A stretch of DNA of 64,000 nucleotides from Streptomyces sp. NBC_00442 (GCF_036014195.1 NZ_CP107918.1:3906001-3970000), one strand, 5' to 3'; positions 1-8,354 are shown, counted from the stretch's first letter. The notes: generated by a model from the sequence alone, not told the origin. Translations and numbers: made by a program.

Positions 1-34
1 AGGGTGTCCATGCGGGCCGGCACCGAGTAGTTAA

Positions 35-225
35 GGGGCGCGGGGAACTGCGCGAGAAGCGGGCACGGTCCGCGCACGAAGGCGGGTTTAGGGGCGCGGG
101 GAACTGCGCGAGAAGCGGGCACGGTCCGCGCACGAAGGCGGGTTTAGGGGCGCGGGGAACTGCGCGAGCAAGCCGGCACGGTCCGCACTCGACAGCGGGG
201 TCAAGGGGCGCGGGGAACCGAGCGT
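35..225. repeat. 56-bp tandem repeat array (left edge)
   Basis: Four copies of a unit beginning GGGGCGCGGGGAACTGCGCG lie at about 35, 91, 147 and 205, spaced 56, 56 and 58 bp, followed by a variable linker containing GGGCACGGTCCGCG. The unit holds a short self-complementary CGCG...CGCG stem. The last copy overlaps the stop codon of the FUSC gene at 201, so that gene ends inside the array. The same unit recurs at about 63.6-63.8 kb. From memory this is a common dispersed intergenic element in Streptomyces; its function is not known to me. Confidence 0.9.
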
Positions 226-2174
226 GGGGAGGTGATGGCTCGGGCTGCTCGGACTTCCTGGCGGAGGGGCGCGAGGACGCCCTCCTCGTCGCCCTCCAGA
301 CGGGCCCGGACCTCCACCAGCGTCACACTCCGCCGAAGCCCCCGCGCCAACTCCCGCAACTGCACCACGACATCCTCCACCTCGCCGGCCGCAGGCCACC
401 CCGCGCCGTGGTTGACCCGTACCCGCGCCGCCGTCGTCGCGTCCACGACCCGCTCGACGGCGACGACCAGCGGCCACCACGCCGCCGCCCGCGCCCCCAT
501 CGGGGGCGGTTCGGTCAGCGCGCGCTGGAATTCGCTGCGCACGGTCGACAGGTCCCGGTAGAGGCGGCGCCGGTGGCGGGCGCGTTCGGCGTGGTCGTCC
601 TCGGAGCCGAAGGCGTACTCCACGTACTCCGCCGTCGCCGCGACCGTGTCCGCGAGCCGGGCCCCGATCCGGGTGTGCCAGCTCTCGGGCCACAGCAGAT
701 AGCCCGCCACCAGGGCGATCGCGCAGCCGATGAGGCTGTCGGTGAGGCGGGGCAGGACCAGGTCGAAGCCCCGGTGGTTGAGCGTGTCCGAGAGCAGCAG
801 GATCACCGGGGTGATGGCCGCGGTCTGGAAGGCGTACCCCTTCGCGGAGAACGCCGGGATGAGCGCGGCGAGCAGCATCATCACCGGCACGTCCCACCAG
901 CCGCGCGGCACCTCGGCGAGGACGGCGGCGGCGATGACGAGACCGCCCGCGGTGCCGACCGCGCGCATCAGGGCGCGGGCGAAGACCGAGCCGAAGTCGG
1001 GTTTGAGGACGAAGACGATGGTGAGAGCGACCCAGTACGAGCGCTCCACCGGGACCACGGACACCAGTACTTGGGCGAGCCCGATGCACAGCGCGAGCCG
1101 CAGCCCGTAGCGCCAGGAGGCCCCGGACAGCAGCACGTTGCGGGTGGCGCGGCGCAGGCGGATGCGCAGGGCGGCGGGGCGGCCCAGCCGGTCGTCGATG
1201 TTCGTCGGGTCTGGGTCGGGCCGGTGCACCACCGTGAAGGCGTACCGCAGCGCGCTGTCCAGGGCGCGCTCGGCCGGGGTCGTGGGCGCGGGAAGGTCCG
1301 GTTCGGCCGCATCGGTGCGGCCCTCGGAGACCGCGTCCGCCAACTCCCGTACGGCGGCGGGGATCGCGGGGTCCACGCCCCAGCCCCGCAGGTGCACGGC
1401 GGGGGCCGCCTCCACGATCGGGATCACCACGTTGAGCTGGGCGGAGAGCCGTACCAGTTCGCCGCGGCGGCCGTGTTCGCGGGCGCGGCGGCCGAGGATG
1501 AGGTCGTAGGTGGTGTTGAGGGAGTGCGTGACGGCCTGGCGGCGGGTGTCGTACGCGTCGCTCGCGGCGGCCTCGATGGCGTCGGCGACCGCGCGGTAGG
1601 TCCCGGCGACGGCCTCGCGTTCGGGTTCGGTGCGGCGCAACGGCCAGGCGAGCAGGCTCAGGAGCAGCACGAGCAGCCCGCCGAGGCTGAGCAGCAGCGG
1701 CGCCTTCCACCAGGGGCCCGGCAACGGCAGGCCGGCGCCGACGACGGCGTTGAGCAGGAGCAGCAGTCCGGACACGGAGGCGACCGCGCCGATCGAGGAG
1801 ATCATTCCGGACACCAGCGCGACCAGGGTGAGGGCGGCCACCGCGAGCCAGCCGTGCCCGAAGACCAGGCTGCCGACGGTCACGCCGAGCGCGCCGAACA
1901 GCTGCGGCACGGCGATGTTGAAGATCCGCATCCGGTACGCGTCGGCGGTGTCGCCGATGACTCCGCTGAGCGCGCCCATGGAGGCGAGCGCGCCGTAGGC
2001 GCTCTGTCCGGTCGCGAGGCCCACGGCGAGCGGTGTGGCCAGAGCGATCGCGGCGCGGGCGACGGCCGGCCAGGGGATGGGGGTGGGGGCGGGCCGCAGC
2101 CCCCCGATGAGCCACTCCGGGGGCGCGGGGAGCCCGGTCCGCCCGCCGCTCCCTGCCCGCTTCTGATCAGCCAT
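201..2174 (-). CDS. FUSC-family membrane protein (aromatic-acid-exporter-like)
   Basis: The predicted 657-residue integral membrane protein shows the FUSC/aromatic acid exporter layout. A cluster of hydrophobic helices (about residues 28-180) is followed by a soluble stretch (about 185-350), a second helical cluster (about 355-510) and a C-terminal soluble domain. Such proteins are proposed to export aromatic or other organic acids; the substrate here is unknown. I chose the ATG at 2174 (MADQKRAG); an in-frame ATG 12 codons upstream is also possible. The C-terminus ends within the 56-bp repeat array. The upstream region holds the paired DnaA boxes. Confidence 0.8.
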   Translation of the reverse strand: MADQKRAGSGGRTGLPAPPEWLIGGLRPAPTPIPWPAVARAAIALATPLAVGLATGQSAYGALASMGALSGVIGDTADAYRMRIFNIAVPQLFGALGVTVGSLVFGHGWLAVAALTLVALVSGMISSIGAVASVSGLLLLLNAVVGAGLPLPGPWWKAPLLLSLGGLLVLLLSLLAWPLRRTEPEREAVAGTYRAVADAIEAAASDAYDTRRQAVTHSLNTTYDLILGRRAREHGRRGELVRLSAQLNVVIPIVEAAPAVHLRGWGVDPAIPAAVRELADAVSEGRTDAAEPDLPAPTTPAERALDSALRYAFTVVHRPDPDPTNIDDRLGRPAALRIRLRRATRNVLLSGASWRYGLRLALCIGLAQVLVSVVPVERSYWVALTIVFVLKPDFGSVFARALMRAVGTAGGLVIAAAVLAEVPRGWWDVPVMMLLAALIPAFSAKGYAFQTAAITPVILLLSDTLNHRGFDLVLPRLTDSLIGCAIALVAGYLLWPESWHTRIGARLADTVAATAEYVEYAFGSEDDHAERARHRRRLYRDLSTVRSEFQRALTEPPPMGARAAAWWPLVVAVERVVDATTAARVRVNHGAGWPAAGEVEDVVVQLRELARGLRRSVTLVEVRARLEGDEEGVLAPLRQEVRAARAITSPRSVPRAP

Positions 2175-2237
2175 GAGCACACGACATCGCAAAAGGATCA
2201 CTTGGCGCAAACGGGACGGCCAACGGAATCGTAAATG

Positions 2238-2258
2238 TTGTCCACAGGCTGTGGATAA
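2238..2258. promoter_or_regulatory. Pair of facing DnaA boxes
   Basis: TTGTCCACA (2238-2246), a 3-bp GGC spacer and TGTGGATAA (2250-2258, the complement of TTATCCACA) form an almost perfect dyad. Each half matches the DnaA-box consensus (TTGTCCACA is the actinobacterial form). The site lies in a locally AT-richer stretch about 65 bp upstream of the FUSC start. There is no dnaA or dnaN nearby, so this is not the chromosomal origin. A DnaA-responsive promoter or a titration site is possible (inference). Confidence 0.6.
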
Positions 2259-2275
2259 TTTCTGCGGTTTTTGTG

Positions 2276-2314
2276 CCCACGATTCATCCGCCCACGATTC
2301 ATCCGCCCACGATT
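2276..2314. repeat. 15-bp tandem repeat
   Basis: CCCACGATTCATCCG occurs at 2276 and 2291, with a partial copy at 2306. It sits in the 238-bp gap between the FUSC and EEP genes, next to shorter GTTGGTCCG repeats (about 2340-2380). No gene is apparent in this gap. Confidence 0.75.
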
Positions 2315-2412
2315 GAGATGCCTACCGTCGATCCGCCTGCCGTTGGTCCGGCCGCGTTGGTCCGGCCACCGTTGGTCCGCCCGCTCTGCTCCGCCCCCGC
2401 TTCCCGCCCCGG

Positions 2413-3426
2413 CTACTCGCCGTACAGCCCGAGCTTCACGAGGAGCGCGCGGTGGTCGGTGCCGCGCAGGGTGAGGAAGCGGGCGGACGCCGCCTTGAAG
2501 TCGCCGCTCACCAGGACGTGGTCGATCTGGGTGTGCAGCGGGGTCGTGCGGTCGGCGGGCCAGGACCAGGTGCGCGACTGTCCGGCGAGCCGGGCGCTGT
2601 CGTACAGGGCGCCCTCGTCGAGTACCGAACGGAACAGCGCGTGGTCCTGCGTGGCGTTGAAGTCGCCGGCCAGGATCACCGGACCGCCCCTGGCCGACCT
2701 CGCGAACTCCCTTACTCTGCCCAGCTCTTGACGCCATTTCGCGTCGGCGCCGGGGAGCGGGGGCATGGGGTGCGCGAGCTGGAGCCGTACGTCGCGCCCG
2801 CCGATCGTGGCCACCGCCCCCGGCATCGCCATCTCCGACTCGATGGGCTCGGCGGGCTTGAGCGGGAAGCGGCTGAGGATCGCGGATCCCGCCGAGCCGT
2901 CCTCGCGTACGACGTCACGGTAGGGATAGTCGGACGCCGGCACGCGGGCGGCGAGCGCGTCGGCGCAACGGAAGCTGCATTCCTCGACGAACACGACGTC
3001 GGGCCGCTCGTGCCGGACGGCGGTGATCAGATCGTCCGTCGCCCACCCGAACTCGGTGTTGGAGGTGAGCACCGTGAACTCGGCGAGGATCGGCCCCTTC
3101 GGCCGGGTCGCGGCGGCTCCGTACGGCTGGGTGTACCAGCCGGTGACCGCGAGCACCGCCACGCCCCACACCATCCCGGTGCGCCACCGCCCGAGCGCCG
3201 CGAGCGCGAGACCCGCGCTGCCGGGCACCAGCAGCCAGGGCAGGAACGCGAGGGCCTGCGGAACGGGAGTGACCCCGTCCGAATCGGCGGCCCGGCAGCC
3301 CACCACCGCGCTGACCCCGGCCAGCAGGAGCGCCCCGGCCAGCGAGGAGACCACCCGCCAGGGATGCCGGCGGCGTACGTGCACCACCGCGTGCTCCGCC
3401 ACCCTCCCGGTGCTCAAGGTGTCCAA
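2413..3426 (-). CDS. Membrane-anchored endonuclease/exonuclease/phosphatase family protein
   Basis: A 337-residue protein with three N-terminal membrane segments (about residues 24-45, 58-80 and 85-103) followed by an extracytoplasmic EEP-fold domain. Family motifs are visible in order: LTSNTEFG, VVFVEEC (catalytic Glu), LAGDFNAT, QIDHVLVS and GTDHRALLV (catalytic Asp/His). Members hydrolyse phosphodiesters of nucleic acids, phospholipids or inositol phosphates; the substrate cannot be read from sequence. A second in-frame start is possible, but the ATG at 3426 includes the basic N-terminus before the first helix. Confidence 0.85.
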   Translation of the reverse strand: MDTLSTGRVAEHAVVHVRRRHPWRVVSSLAGALLLAGVSAVVGCRAADSDGVTPVPQALAFLPWLLVPGSAGLALAALGRWRTGMVWGVAVLAVTGWYTQPYGAAATRPKGPILAEFTVLTSNTEFGWATDDLITAVRHERPDVVFVEECSFRCADALAARVPASDYPYRDVVREDGSAGSAILSRFPLKPAEPIESEMAMPGAVATIGGRDVRLQLAHPMPPLPGADAKWRQELGRVREFARSARGGPVILAGDFNATQDHALFRSVLDEGALYDSARLAGQSRTWSWPADRTTPLHTQIDHVLVSGDFKAASARFLTLRGTDHRALLVKLGLYGE

Positions 3427-3471
3427 GACGGCCTGCCTCCCGCTAGCCGGTCACAGGGTTCGCATCCTCTC

Positions 3472-3852
3472 TCACGGACGGCCCCGCGCCCGGCACGGTT
3501 GCTCAAGGCTTTGCTCGCGCCGCCACGGCCGGCCCGCGAGCCAGGTGCCGAACGCGAGCGCGGTCCCGAGGGCGAGCACGCCCCACGCCGCCGTGGTGAG
3601 GACGTCGGTGAGGGCGTCGTAGACGGCGGCCGCGGCCGCGGGGTCGGAGCCCGCGGGGAGCCCGTCGAGGGTCCGGGACCTCCCGACGGCGACCAGGACG
3701 CGCACCACCACCGCCCCGGCGGCAAGGCCGGCGCCCACCCAGATGAGGGCGCGCCTGCGGCGTACCCCGAGCGGAACCAGGACGCCCGCCCAGGCGATCA
3801 GCGCCGGCGGCAGGAAGCTGCGCACCCGTCCACGTAATCCCGGGTTGCCCAT
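3472..3852 (-). CDS. Short membrane protein, possibly the C-terminal remnant of a larger one
   Basis: A 126-residue product with about three hydrophobic segments (residues 12-30, 38-58 and 88-110) and a YDALTD motif between helices. It resembles the C-terminal part of a larger (about 400-residue) actinobacterial integral membrane family of unknown function; this is from memory of the family's helix pattern. No good ribosome binding site precedes the ATG at 3852, and the normal N-terminal region is missing. A decayed gene is therefore likely. It is divergent from the next gene, with a 70-bp gap. Confidence 0.45.
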   Translation of the reverse strand: MGNPGLRGRVRSFLPPALIAWAGVLVPLGVRRRRALIWVGAGLAAGAVVVRVLVAVGRSRTLDGLPAGSDPAAAAAVYDALTDVLTTAAWGVLALGTALAFGTWLAGRPWRREQSLEQPCRARGRP

Positions 3853-3922
3853 CGGCGCGCGCGGGTGTGGGCTGGATGGGGGACGCATCCATGTGTCCCG
3901 GGCAAGCGGAAGGAGTGCCGCC

Positions 3923-4339
3923 ATGGCCGCACACGCTTCGATACCCGTCACGAGCCGCCGCCCGGCCCGGCGCACGGCGCGCCGCCCGAGCAACGCCGCG
4001 CTCGCGGTCCCCGTCGTCCTGGGCGTGGCCTACGGCATCTGGGCCGCCGCCATCCAGCGCAACGGCGGCAGCAGCGGCATCCTCACCGGCGGCCAGATCG
4101 TCCTGGGTGTCGTCTCGGGCCTGGTCCTGGCCGTGCTCGGCCTCGGCCTGCTGCGCATCCAGTCCGCGCTGCCCCGCGAGATCCGGGCGGCCGCGTACGC
4201 CACGCTGTTCGGCTGCGCCATGGGGTTCCTGTACAGCCTGTCCGACCACAGCATCCTGCGGTCGGGCGGCATCGGCGCCATCTGGGGCGGCGCCATGCTC
4301 CTCGTCTCGTTCTATGTGTTCTACACACACGAGAAGTGA
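3923..4339 (+). CDS. Four-helix integral membrane protein, unknown function
   Basis: 138 residues. After a basic N-terminus (residues 1-28) four membrane segments can be seen at about 28-48, 56-80, 90-106 and 112-132, ending in a short cytoplasmic tail. The ATG at 3923 is preceded by AAGGAGTG at good spacing, so this start is preferred over upstream in-frame codons. I do not recognise the family beyond a conserved Streptomyces-type small membrane protein. It is followed directly by a 23-bp tandem repeat and the trp leader. Confidence 0.75.
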   Translation: MAAHASIPVTSRRPARRTARRPSNAALAVPVVLGVAYGIWAAAIQRNGGSSGILTGGQIVLGVVSGLVLAVLGLGLLRIQSALPREIRAAAYATLFGCAMGFLYSLSDHSILRSGGIGAIWGGAMLLVSFYVFYTHEK

Positions 4340-4420
4340 CCGCATCCGACGTGCAGTGACCGCACCCGGCGCCATGCAGTGACCGCACCCGGTGCCATGC
4401 AGTGACCGCACCCACCGCCG
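4335..4420. repeat. 23-bp tandem repeat upstream of trp leader
   Basis: The unit GCAGTGACCGCACCCGGYGC plus CAT is present at 4353, 4376 and (partial) 4399, with a degenerate copy from 4335. The array fills the gap between the membrane-protein stop codon and the trpS leader promoter. Confidence 0.85.
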
Positions 4421-4464
4421 TACAAGGGCCCGCCGCCCCGCGGGTCCCGCGTTACAGTGGACGC

Positions 4465-4518
4465 ATGTCGTCCGTGTCGCGGTGTCGCTCCCGCCTCAGC
4501 TGGTGGCGCTCCTCCTAG
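4465..4518 (+). CDS. trpS leader peptide with tandem Trp codons
   Basis: An ATG at 4465 opens a 17-codon frame, MSSVSRCRSRLSWWRSS, ending TAG at 4516. Codons 13 and 14 (4501-4506) are adjacent TGG codons; Trp is otherwise rare. A TACAGT sequence at 4453-4458 is correctly placed for a -10 element with initiation at or next to the ATG, so the leader may be translated from a leaderless mRNA. A factor-independent terminator follows at 4554-4582 and then trpS. This is the classic layout of ribosome-mediated attenuation by uncharged tRNA-Trp. Attenuation of an auxiliary trpRS is known in S. coelicolor. Confidence 0.88.
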   Translation: MSSVSRCRSRLSWWRSS

Positions 4519-4553
4519 GAGCGGCCACGACACCCACGCACGCCATCGTCACC

Positions 4554-4582
4554 GGGCCGTTCATCACTGGACGGCCCTTTTT
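4554..4582 (+). terminator. trp attenuator terminator
   Basis: GGGCCGT (4554-4560) pairs perfectly with ACGGCCC (4571-4577) across a 10-nt loop and is followed by TTTTT, an unusually clear intrinsic terminator for this GC content. It lies 36 nt after the leader-peptide stop and 83 nt before the trpS start. Ribosome stalling at the Trp codons would be expected to favour an alternative upstream pairing and read-through. Confidence 0.88.
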
Positions 4583-4665
4583 GTTGCCCTCGCTGGATCC
4601 CGCAGTGGGCGCCGTCCAGGCCCGCCCCCCCCGGTCACCACCCACTGCCTCCCGAGGAGCACCTG

Positions 4666-5715
4666 ATGACCACGACCCCGCGCCCCACGACCACCCCCGG
4701 CCCCACCCCGACGGGCACCGCCCCCGCTGTCCCGGCCACCGCCGACCGCATCCTGACCGGCGACCGGCCCACCGGGCCCCTCCACCTCGGCCACTACTTC
4801 GGCACCCTGCGCAACCGGGTCCGGCTCCAGAACGAGGGCGTCGACCTCTTCCTCGTCATCCCCGACTATCAGGTGCTGACCGACCGGGACGTCGCCGAGC
4901 GTCTGAGCGAGCACGTGGAGGGCCTGGTCCTCGACTATCTCGCGGCCGGTGTGGACCCGGCCCGCGCGACCGTCTTCACCCACAGCTCGGTCCCCGCCCT
5001 CAACCAGTTGCTGCTGCCCTTCCTGAGCCTGGTCTCGGTCGCCGAACTCGGCCGCAACCCCACCGTCAAGGACGAGATCGCCCACTCCCGCCAGGCGGCC
5101 GTCTCCGGGCTGATGTACACCTACCCCGCCCACCAGGCCGCCGACATCCTGTTCTGCAAGGCCACCCTCGTCCCGGTCGGCCGGGACCAGGAACCGCACC
5201 TGGAGCTGACCCGCACGATCGCCCGGCGCTTCAACGAGCGCTACGGTCCGGTCTTCCCCGAGCCGCGCACCCTGCTCTCCGAGGCACCCCTGCTGCTCGG
5301 CACCGACGGCACGAAGATGAGCAAGAGCCGCGCCAACTCCATTGCGCTGAAGGCGAGTCCGGACGAAACGGCACGGCTGATCCGGGGCGCGAAGACGGAT
5401 GCGACCCGGCTCATCTCCTACGAGCCGGAGCTCCGCCCCGAAGTGAGCAACCTGGTGCTCCTCGCCGCGCTCTGCCAGGGCCGCGATCCGCACGAGGTGG
5501 CCGCCGGGATCGGCGACGGCGGAGCGTCGGCCCTGAAGGCGGCGGTCACGGAGGCGGTCAACACCCACCTCGCCCCCCTGCGGGCCCGCCGCGCCGCGTA
5601 CGCCCAAGACCTGGGATATGTACGCCAGTTGATCCGCGAGGGCAACGCGCGGGCCAACGCGGTGGCCGAAGCGACCCTGGACGAGGTGCGGGAGGCGATG
5701 GGCACGTTCCGCTAG
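4666..5715 (+). CDS. trpS: Tryptophanyl-tRNA synthetase, probably the auxiliary form
   Basis: 349 residues; class I aminoacyl-tRNA synthetase charging tRNA-Trp. The HIGH-type motif reads PLHLGHYFG (about residue 37) and the KMSKS motif GTKMSKSRA (about residue 220). A Pro/Thr-rich N-terminal extension of about 26 residues precedes the catalytic fold. The ATG at 4666 follows a GAGGAGCA ribosome binding site. The preceding Trp-Trp leader and terminator indicate induction when charged tRNA-Trp is limiting. In streptomycetes a second, inducible TrpRS confers resistance to the inhibitor indolmycin; assignment to that class here rests on the leader and remains an inference. Confidence 0.93.
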   Translation: MTTTPRPTTTPGPTPTGTAPAVPATADRILTGDRPTGPLHLGHYFGTLRNRVRLQNEGVDLFLVIPDYQVLTDRDVAERLSEHVEGLVLDYLAAGVDPARATVFTHSSVPALNQLLLPFLSLVSVAELGRNPTVKDEIAHSRQAAVSGLMYTYPAHQAADILFCKATLVPVGRDQEPHLELTRTIARRFNERYGPVFPEPRTLLSEAPLLLGTDGTKMSKSRANSIALKASPDETARLIRGAKTDATRLISYEPELRPEVSNLVLLAALCQGRDPHEVAAGIGDGGASALKAAVTEAVNTHLAPLRARRAAYAQDLGYVRQLIREGNARANAVAEATLDEVREAMGTFR

Positions 5716-5803
5716 GGGATTGGGGGGACGCGAGGAGTGCGAGGGTGCGAGGGGCGAGAGGGGTGCGAGGGGCGAGAGCCACGGGAGCGGCGCCGCTCCA
5801 CCG

Positions 5804-6712
5804 CTACGCCGGTGAGTGCAGCCACCCCTGCGCCCGCGCCGTCCGCGACGCCGTACGCAGCATCGGGGCGACGGCCGGGCGGCGCGCACGCCCCCGGGTG
5901 AGCAGGTGGAGTTCGATCGCGGCCGCCGGGCGCAGCGGGCGCCACACCAGGCCGGCCGGGAGGCCCTCGATCGCCGATGCGCCGATCACGGAGACGGCCT
6001 CGCCCCGGGCCACCGGGGTGTGCGCCGCGTCGAACGACAGTTGGCGCAGGAGGAGCCTGGGCGTCACGCCGGCCCGCTCGAAGATGGCCGTGATCGCGTC
6101 GAAGTGCCCGGGGTTGGCCTCGCGCGGGTGCACCAGGAGGGACTCGCCGGCGAGCGACGTCACCTCGACGTCGTCCTGCGCCGCCAGCGGATGTCCCGCG
6201 TGCAGCAGCACGCCCTGGGGTTCGAGGCGTACGAGGGTGCGGACGAGTTCGGGGGTCGGGGGCGGGCAGCGGACCAGACCCGCGTCCAGGGTTCCGTCGG
6301 TCACTCCGGCCACGATGTCGGCGCTGGGCAGCAGCCGGGTGGTGACGGTGAGGTCCGGGTGGTGCTCGGCGAGCGCCGCGAGGAGGGCGGGCGCGGTGCC
6401 GTACCCGGTGCTCGTGCTGTAGCCGAGGGTGAGGGTGTCACGCTCGGTCTCGGCGAAGCCGCACACGTCGCGCCACAACCGGTCGGCCTCCGCGCACAGT
6501 TCGGTGCCGCGCTCCATCAACAGGCGCCCGGCGTCAGTGGGTTCGACGGCGTGCGTGGTGCGGTCGAGCAGTCGCACGCCGAGCTCCTGCTCCAGCCGGC
6601 GGACCTGGCGGCTGAGCGCGGGCTGGGCGATGTGCAGCCGTTCGGCGGCGCGTGTGAAGTTTCGTTCCTCGGCGACGGCGAGGAAGGAGCGCAGACGGCG
6701 GAGTTCGAACAT
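5804..6712 (-). CDS. LysR-family transcriptional regulator
   Basis: 302 residues. The N-terminal winged helix (residues 1-60, LRSFLAVAEERNFTRAAERL) is the typical LysR DNA-binding domain, followed by a substrate-binding-like effector domain (about 90-290). It is divergent from an NTF2-like gene and a quinone-reductase-like gene, the usual arrangement for a LysR regulator and its targets. The 138-bp intergenic region carries an ATGCC-N5-GGCAT dyad with T-N11-A spacing. The inducer is unknown. The 88-bp gap downstream to trpS holds short GGGGTGCGAGGGGCGAG repeats. Confidence 0.93.
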   Translation of the reverse strand: MFELRRLRSFLAVAEERNFTRAAERLHIAQPALSRQVRRLEQELGVRLLDRTTHAVEPTDAGRLLMERGTELCAEADRLWRDVCGFAETERDTLTLGYSTSTGYGTAPALLAALAEHHPDLTVTTRLLPSADIVAGVTDGTLDAGLVRCPPPTPELVRTLVRLEPQGVLLHAGHPLAAQDDVEVTSLAGESLLVHPREANPGHFDAITAIFERAGVTPRLLLRQLSFDAAHTPVARGEAVSVIGASAIEGLPAGLVWRPLRPAAAIELHLLTRGRARRPAVAPMLRTASRTARAQGWLHSPA

Positions 6713-6747
6713 GTCGGGCAGCCTACAGACCGCCCTGAGCAGGCGTT

Positions 6748-6762
6748 ATGCCGGGACGGCAT
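6748..6762. promoter_or_regulatory. Candidate LysR operator
   Basis: ATGCC-GGGAC-GGCAT is a perfect 5-bp dyad in the LysR-divergent gap with the T-N11-A form. A second palindrome, TTCCC-TC-GGGAA, lies at 6784-6795. TAGGGT at 6808-6813 could be the -10 of the NTF2-like gene. Confidence 0.5.
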
Positions 6763-6850
6763 GGGGTGGTTCCGAACAGGTCTTTCCCTCGGGAAGTGCT
6801 CCGTTCCTAGGGTTCAGGTGTCGCAGAGAACACCGACCGAAGGGCACAAA

Positions 6851-7321
6851 GTGAACACCCGGACCGCCACCGCCGATGTCACCGCCACCGCCACCGCCGC
6901 CGCCGCCACCCCCGCCACCGCCCTCACCGAGGCGAGCCGCGCCGTGATCCTCGCCTACATGGACACCCTCACCACCGGCGACTTCGACGCCCTGAGCGTC
7001 TTCTTCGCGCCGGACGCGACCTGGACCCTCGCCGGTGACCTGCCGCTCTCGCGGACCTGGACGGGCGCCGAGGAGATCCTCGGCGAGTTCGTCCCCGCGA
7101 TGGTGTCGCACTTCGTGCCCGAGACGATGGAGCTGGAATTCGAAGGCGTCATCGCCGACGGCGAGCGGGTCTTCGCCGAGTGGAACACCCGCGCCCTCAC
7201 CAAGGAGGGCACCCGCTACGACCAGCACTGCCTCGCCGTCTTCACCGTGCGGGACGGGCAGATCGTCGCCGTCCGCGAGTACTTCGACACCCTGCACGCC
7301 AAGAATGTCGTCTTCGTCTGA
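6851..7321 (+). CDS. NTF2-like / SnoaL-like fold protein
   Basis: 156 residues from a GTG at 6851 preceded by GAAGGG. The first 28 residues are an Ala/Thr-rich low-complexity segment; the remainder is one NTF2-like cone domain (VILAYMDTLTTGDFDALSVFFAPDATW ..., split here at residues 35-61; C-terminal DGQIVAVREYFDT). The fold serves isomerases, cyclases and small-ligand binders, so no reaction can be assigned. It is probably co-transcribed with the downstream reductase gene and controlled by the divergent LysR regulator. Confidence 0.82.
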   Translation: MNTRTATADVTATATAAAATPATALTEASRAVILAYMDTLTTGDFDALSVFFAPDATWTLAGDLPLSRTWTGAEEILGEFVPAMVSHFVPETMELEFEGVIADGERVFAEWNTRALTKEGTRYDQHCLAVFTVRDGQIVAVREYFDTLHAKNVVFV

Positions 7322-7368
7322 GCCACCCCGATCACGAGGAACGCGATCACGAGGAGAAGGAAACCGTC

Positions 7369-8301
7369 ATGAAGGCCGTACTGCCCGCCGCCGACGCCGA
7401 CACCCCCGTCCTCCTGGGAGAGGCCCCCGAACCCGCCCCGGCGCACAACGAGTTGGTGATGTCGGTCGAGGCGTACTCGGTCAACCGGGGCGAGACCTTC
7501 CAGCTCGACGGGCAGCTCGACCGCACCTGGCAGGGGTGGCGTCCCGGCAAGGACGTATCGGGGGTCGTCGTGCGGCCGGCCGCCGATGGGAGCGGGCCCG
7601 CAGCCGGCACCCGGGTGGTGGCCCACCCGCCCGCGTACGGCTGGGCCGAGCGGGTCGCGGTGCCGACGTCGAGCGTGGCCGAACTCCCCGACGGCGTGGA
7701 CGCGGTGACCGCCGCCGCGCTGCCGCTCGCCGGCATCACCGCGCTGCGCCTGCTGCGCGCGGCGGGCCCGGTCGCCGGGCGCCGGATCCTGATCACGGGG
7801 GCGAGCGGGGGAGTGGGCCACTACGTCACGGAGCTCGCCGCGGCGTCGGGAGCGGCCGTCACGGCCGTCGTCGCCTACGCCGAACGGGGCGCCAGACTCG
7901 CCGAGTTGGGCGCCGACACCCTGGTCACGTCGGTGGCCGATGCGCCGGGCCCGTACGACATCGTGCTCGAATCGGTCGGCGGTGACAGCCTGCCCGCCGC
8001 GCTCGGCCGGCTCGCCCCCGGCGGCCTGCTCGTCTGGTTCGGCCAGGCGAGCCGCACCCCGGTGACCCTGGACTTCTTCGACTTCTTCAAGGGCCCGAAC
8101 CAGGCCCGCATCGCCCACTTCGACTACACCACGTCCGAGACCACCTACGGCCGCGACCTCGCGGCCCTGGTCCGCCTGGTGGAGACGGGCCGGCTGCACC
8201 CGGAGATCGGCTCGGTACGGGACTGGTCCCGCACGGCCGAGGTCATCGCCGACCTCAGGGCCCGCAAGGTGCGGGGCAACGCCGTCCTGACGCTGTCCTG
8301 A
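7369..8301 (+). CDS. Zinc-independent MDR/quinone-oxidoreductase-like dehydrogenase
   Basis: 310 residues, medium-chain dehydrogenase/reductase fold. The N-terminal GroES-like domain (about 1-120, AYSVNRGETFQLDG) lacks the zinc-ligand pattern. The nucleotide-binding domain follows with ITGASGGVGHY (about residue 142), typical of NADPH-dependent quinone or enoyl reductases. The ATG at 7369 has a strong GAGGAGAAGG site. It lies 47 bp after the NTF2-like gene and likely forms a LysR-controlled pair with it. Confidence 0.87.
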   Translation: MKAVLPAADADTPVLLGEAPEPAPAHNELVMSVEAYSVNRGETFQLDGQLDRTWQGWRPGKDVSGVVVRPAADGSGPAAGTRVVAHPPAYGWAERVAVPTSSVAELPDGVDAVTAAALPLAGITALRLLRAAGPVAGRRILITGASGGVGHYVTELAAASGAAVTAVVAYAERGARLAELGADTLVTSVADAPGPYDIVLESVGGDSLPAALGRLAPGGLLVWFGQASRTPVTLDFFDFFKGPNQARIAHFDYTTSETTYGRDLAALVRLVETGRLHPEIGSVRDWSRTAEVIADLRARKVRGNAVLTLS

Positions 8302-8354
8302 CCGGAGCTTCCTAGACTGGGTGCGACCGACCGGATCCGAGGGGCAGGCTGACC

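Noticed and set aside
35..225. CRISPR array
   Set aside because: Unit spacing is regular, but the supposed spacers are nearly identical between copies and no cas genes are present; these are tandem intergenic repeats.
2238..2258. Chromosomal origin of replication
   Set aside because: Only two DnaA boxes and no dnaA, dnaN or box cluster.
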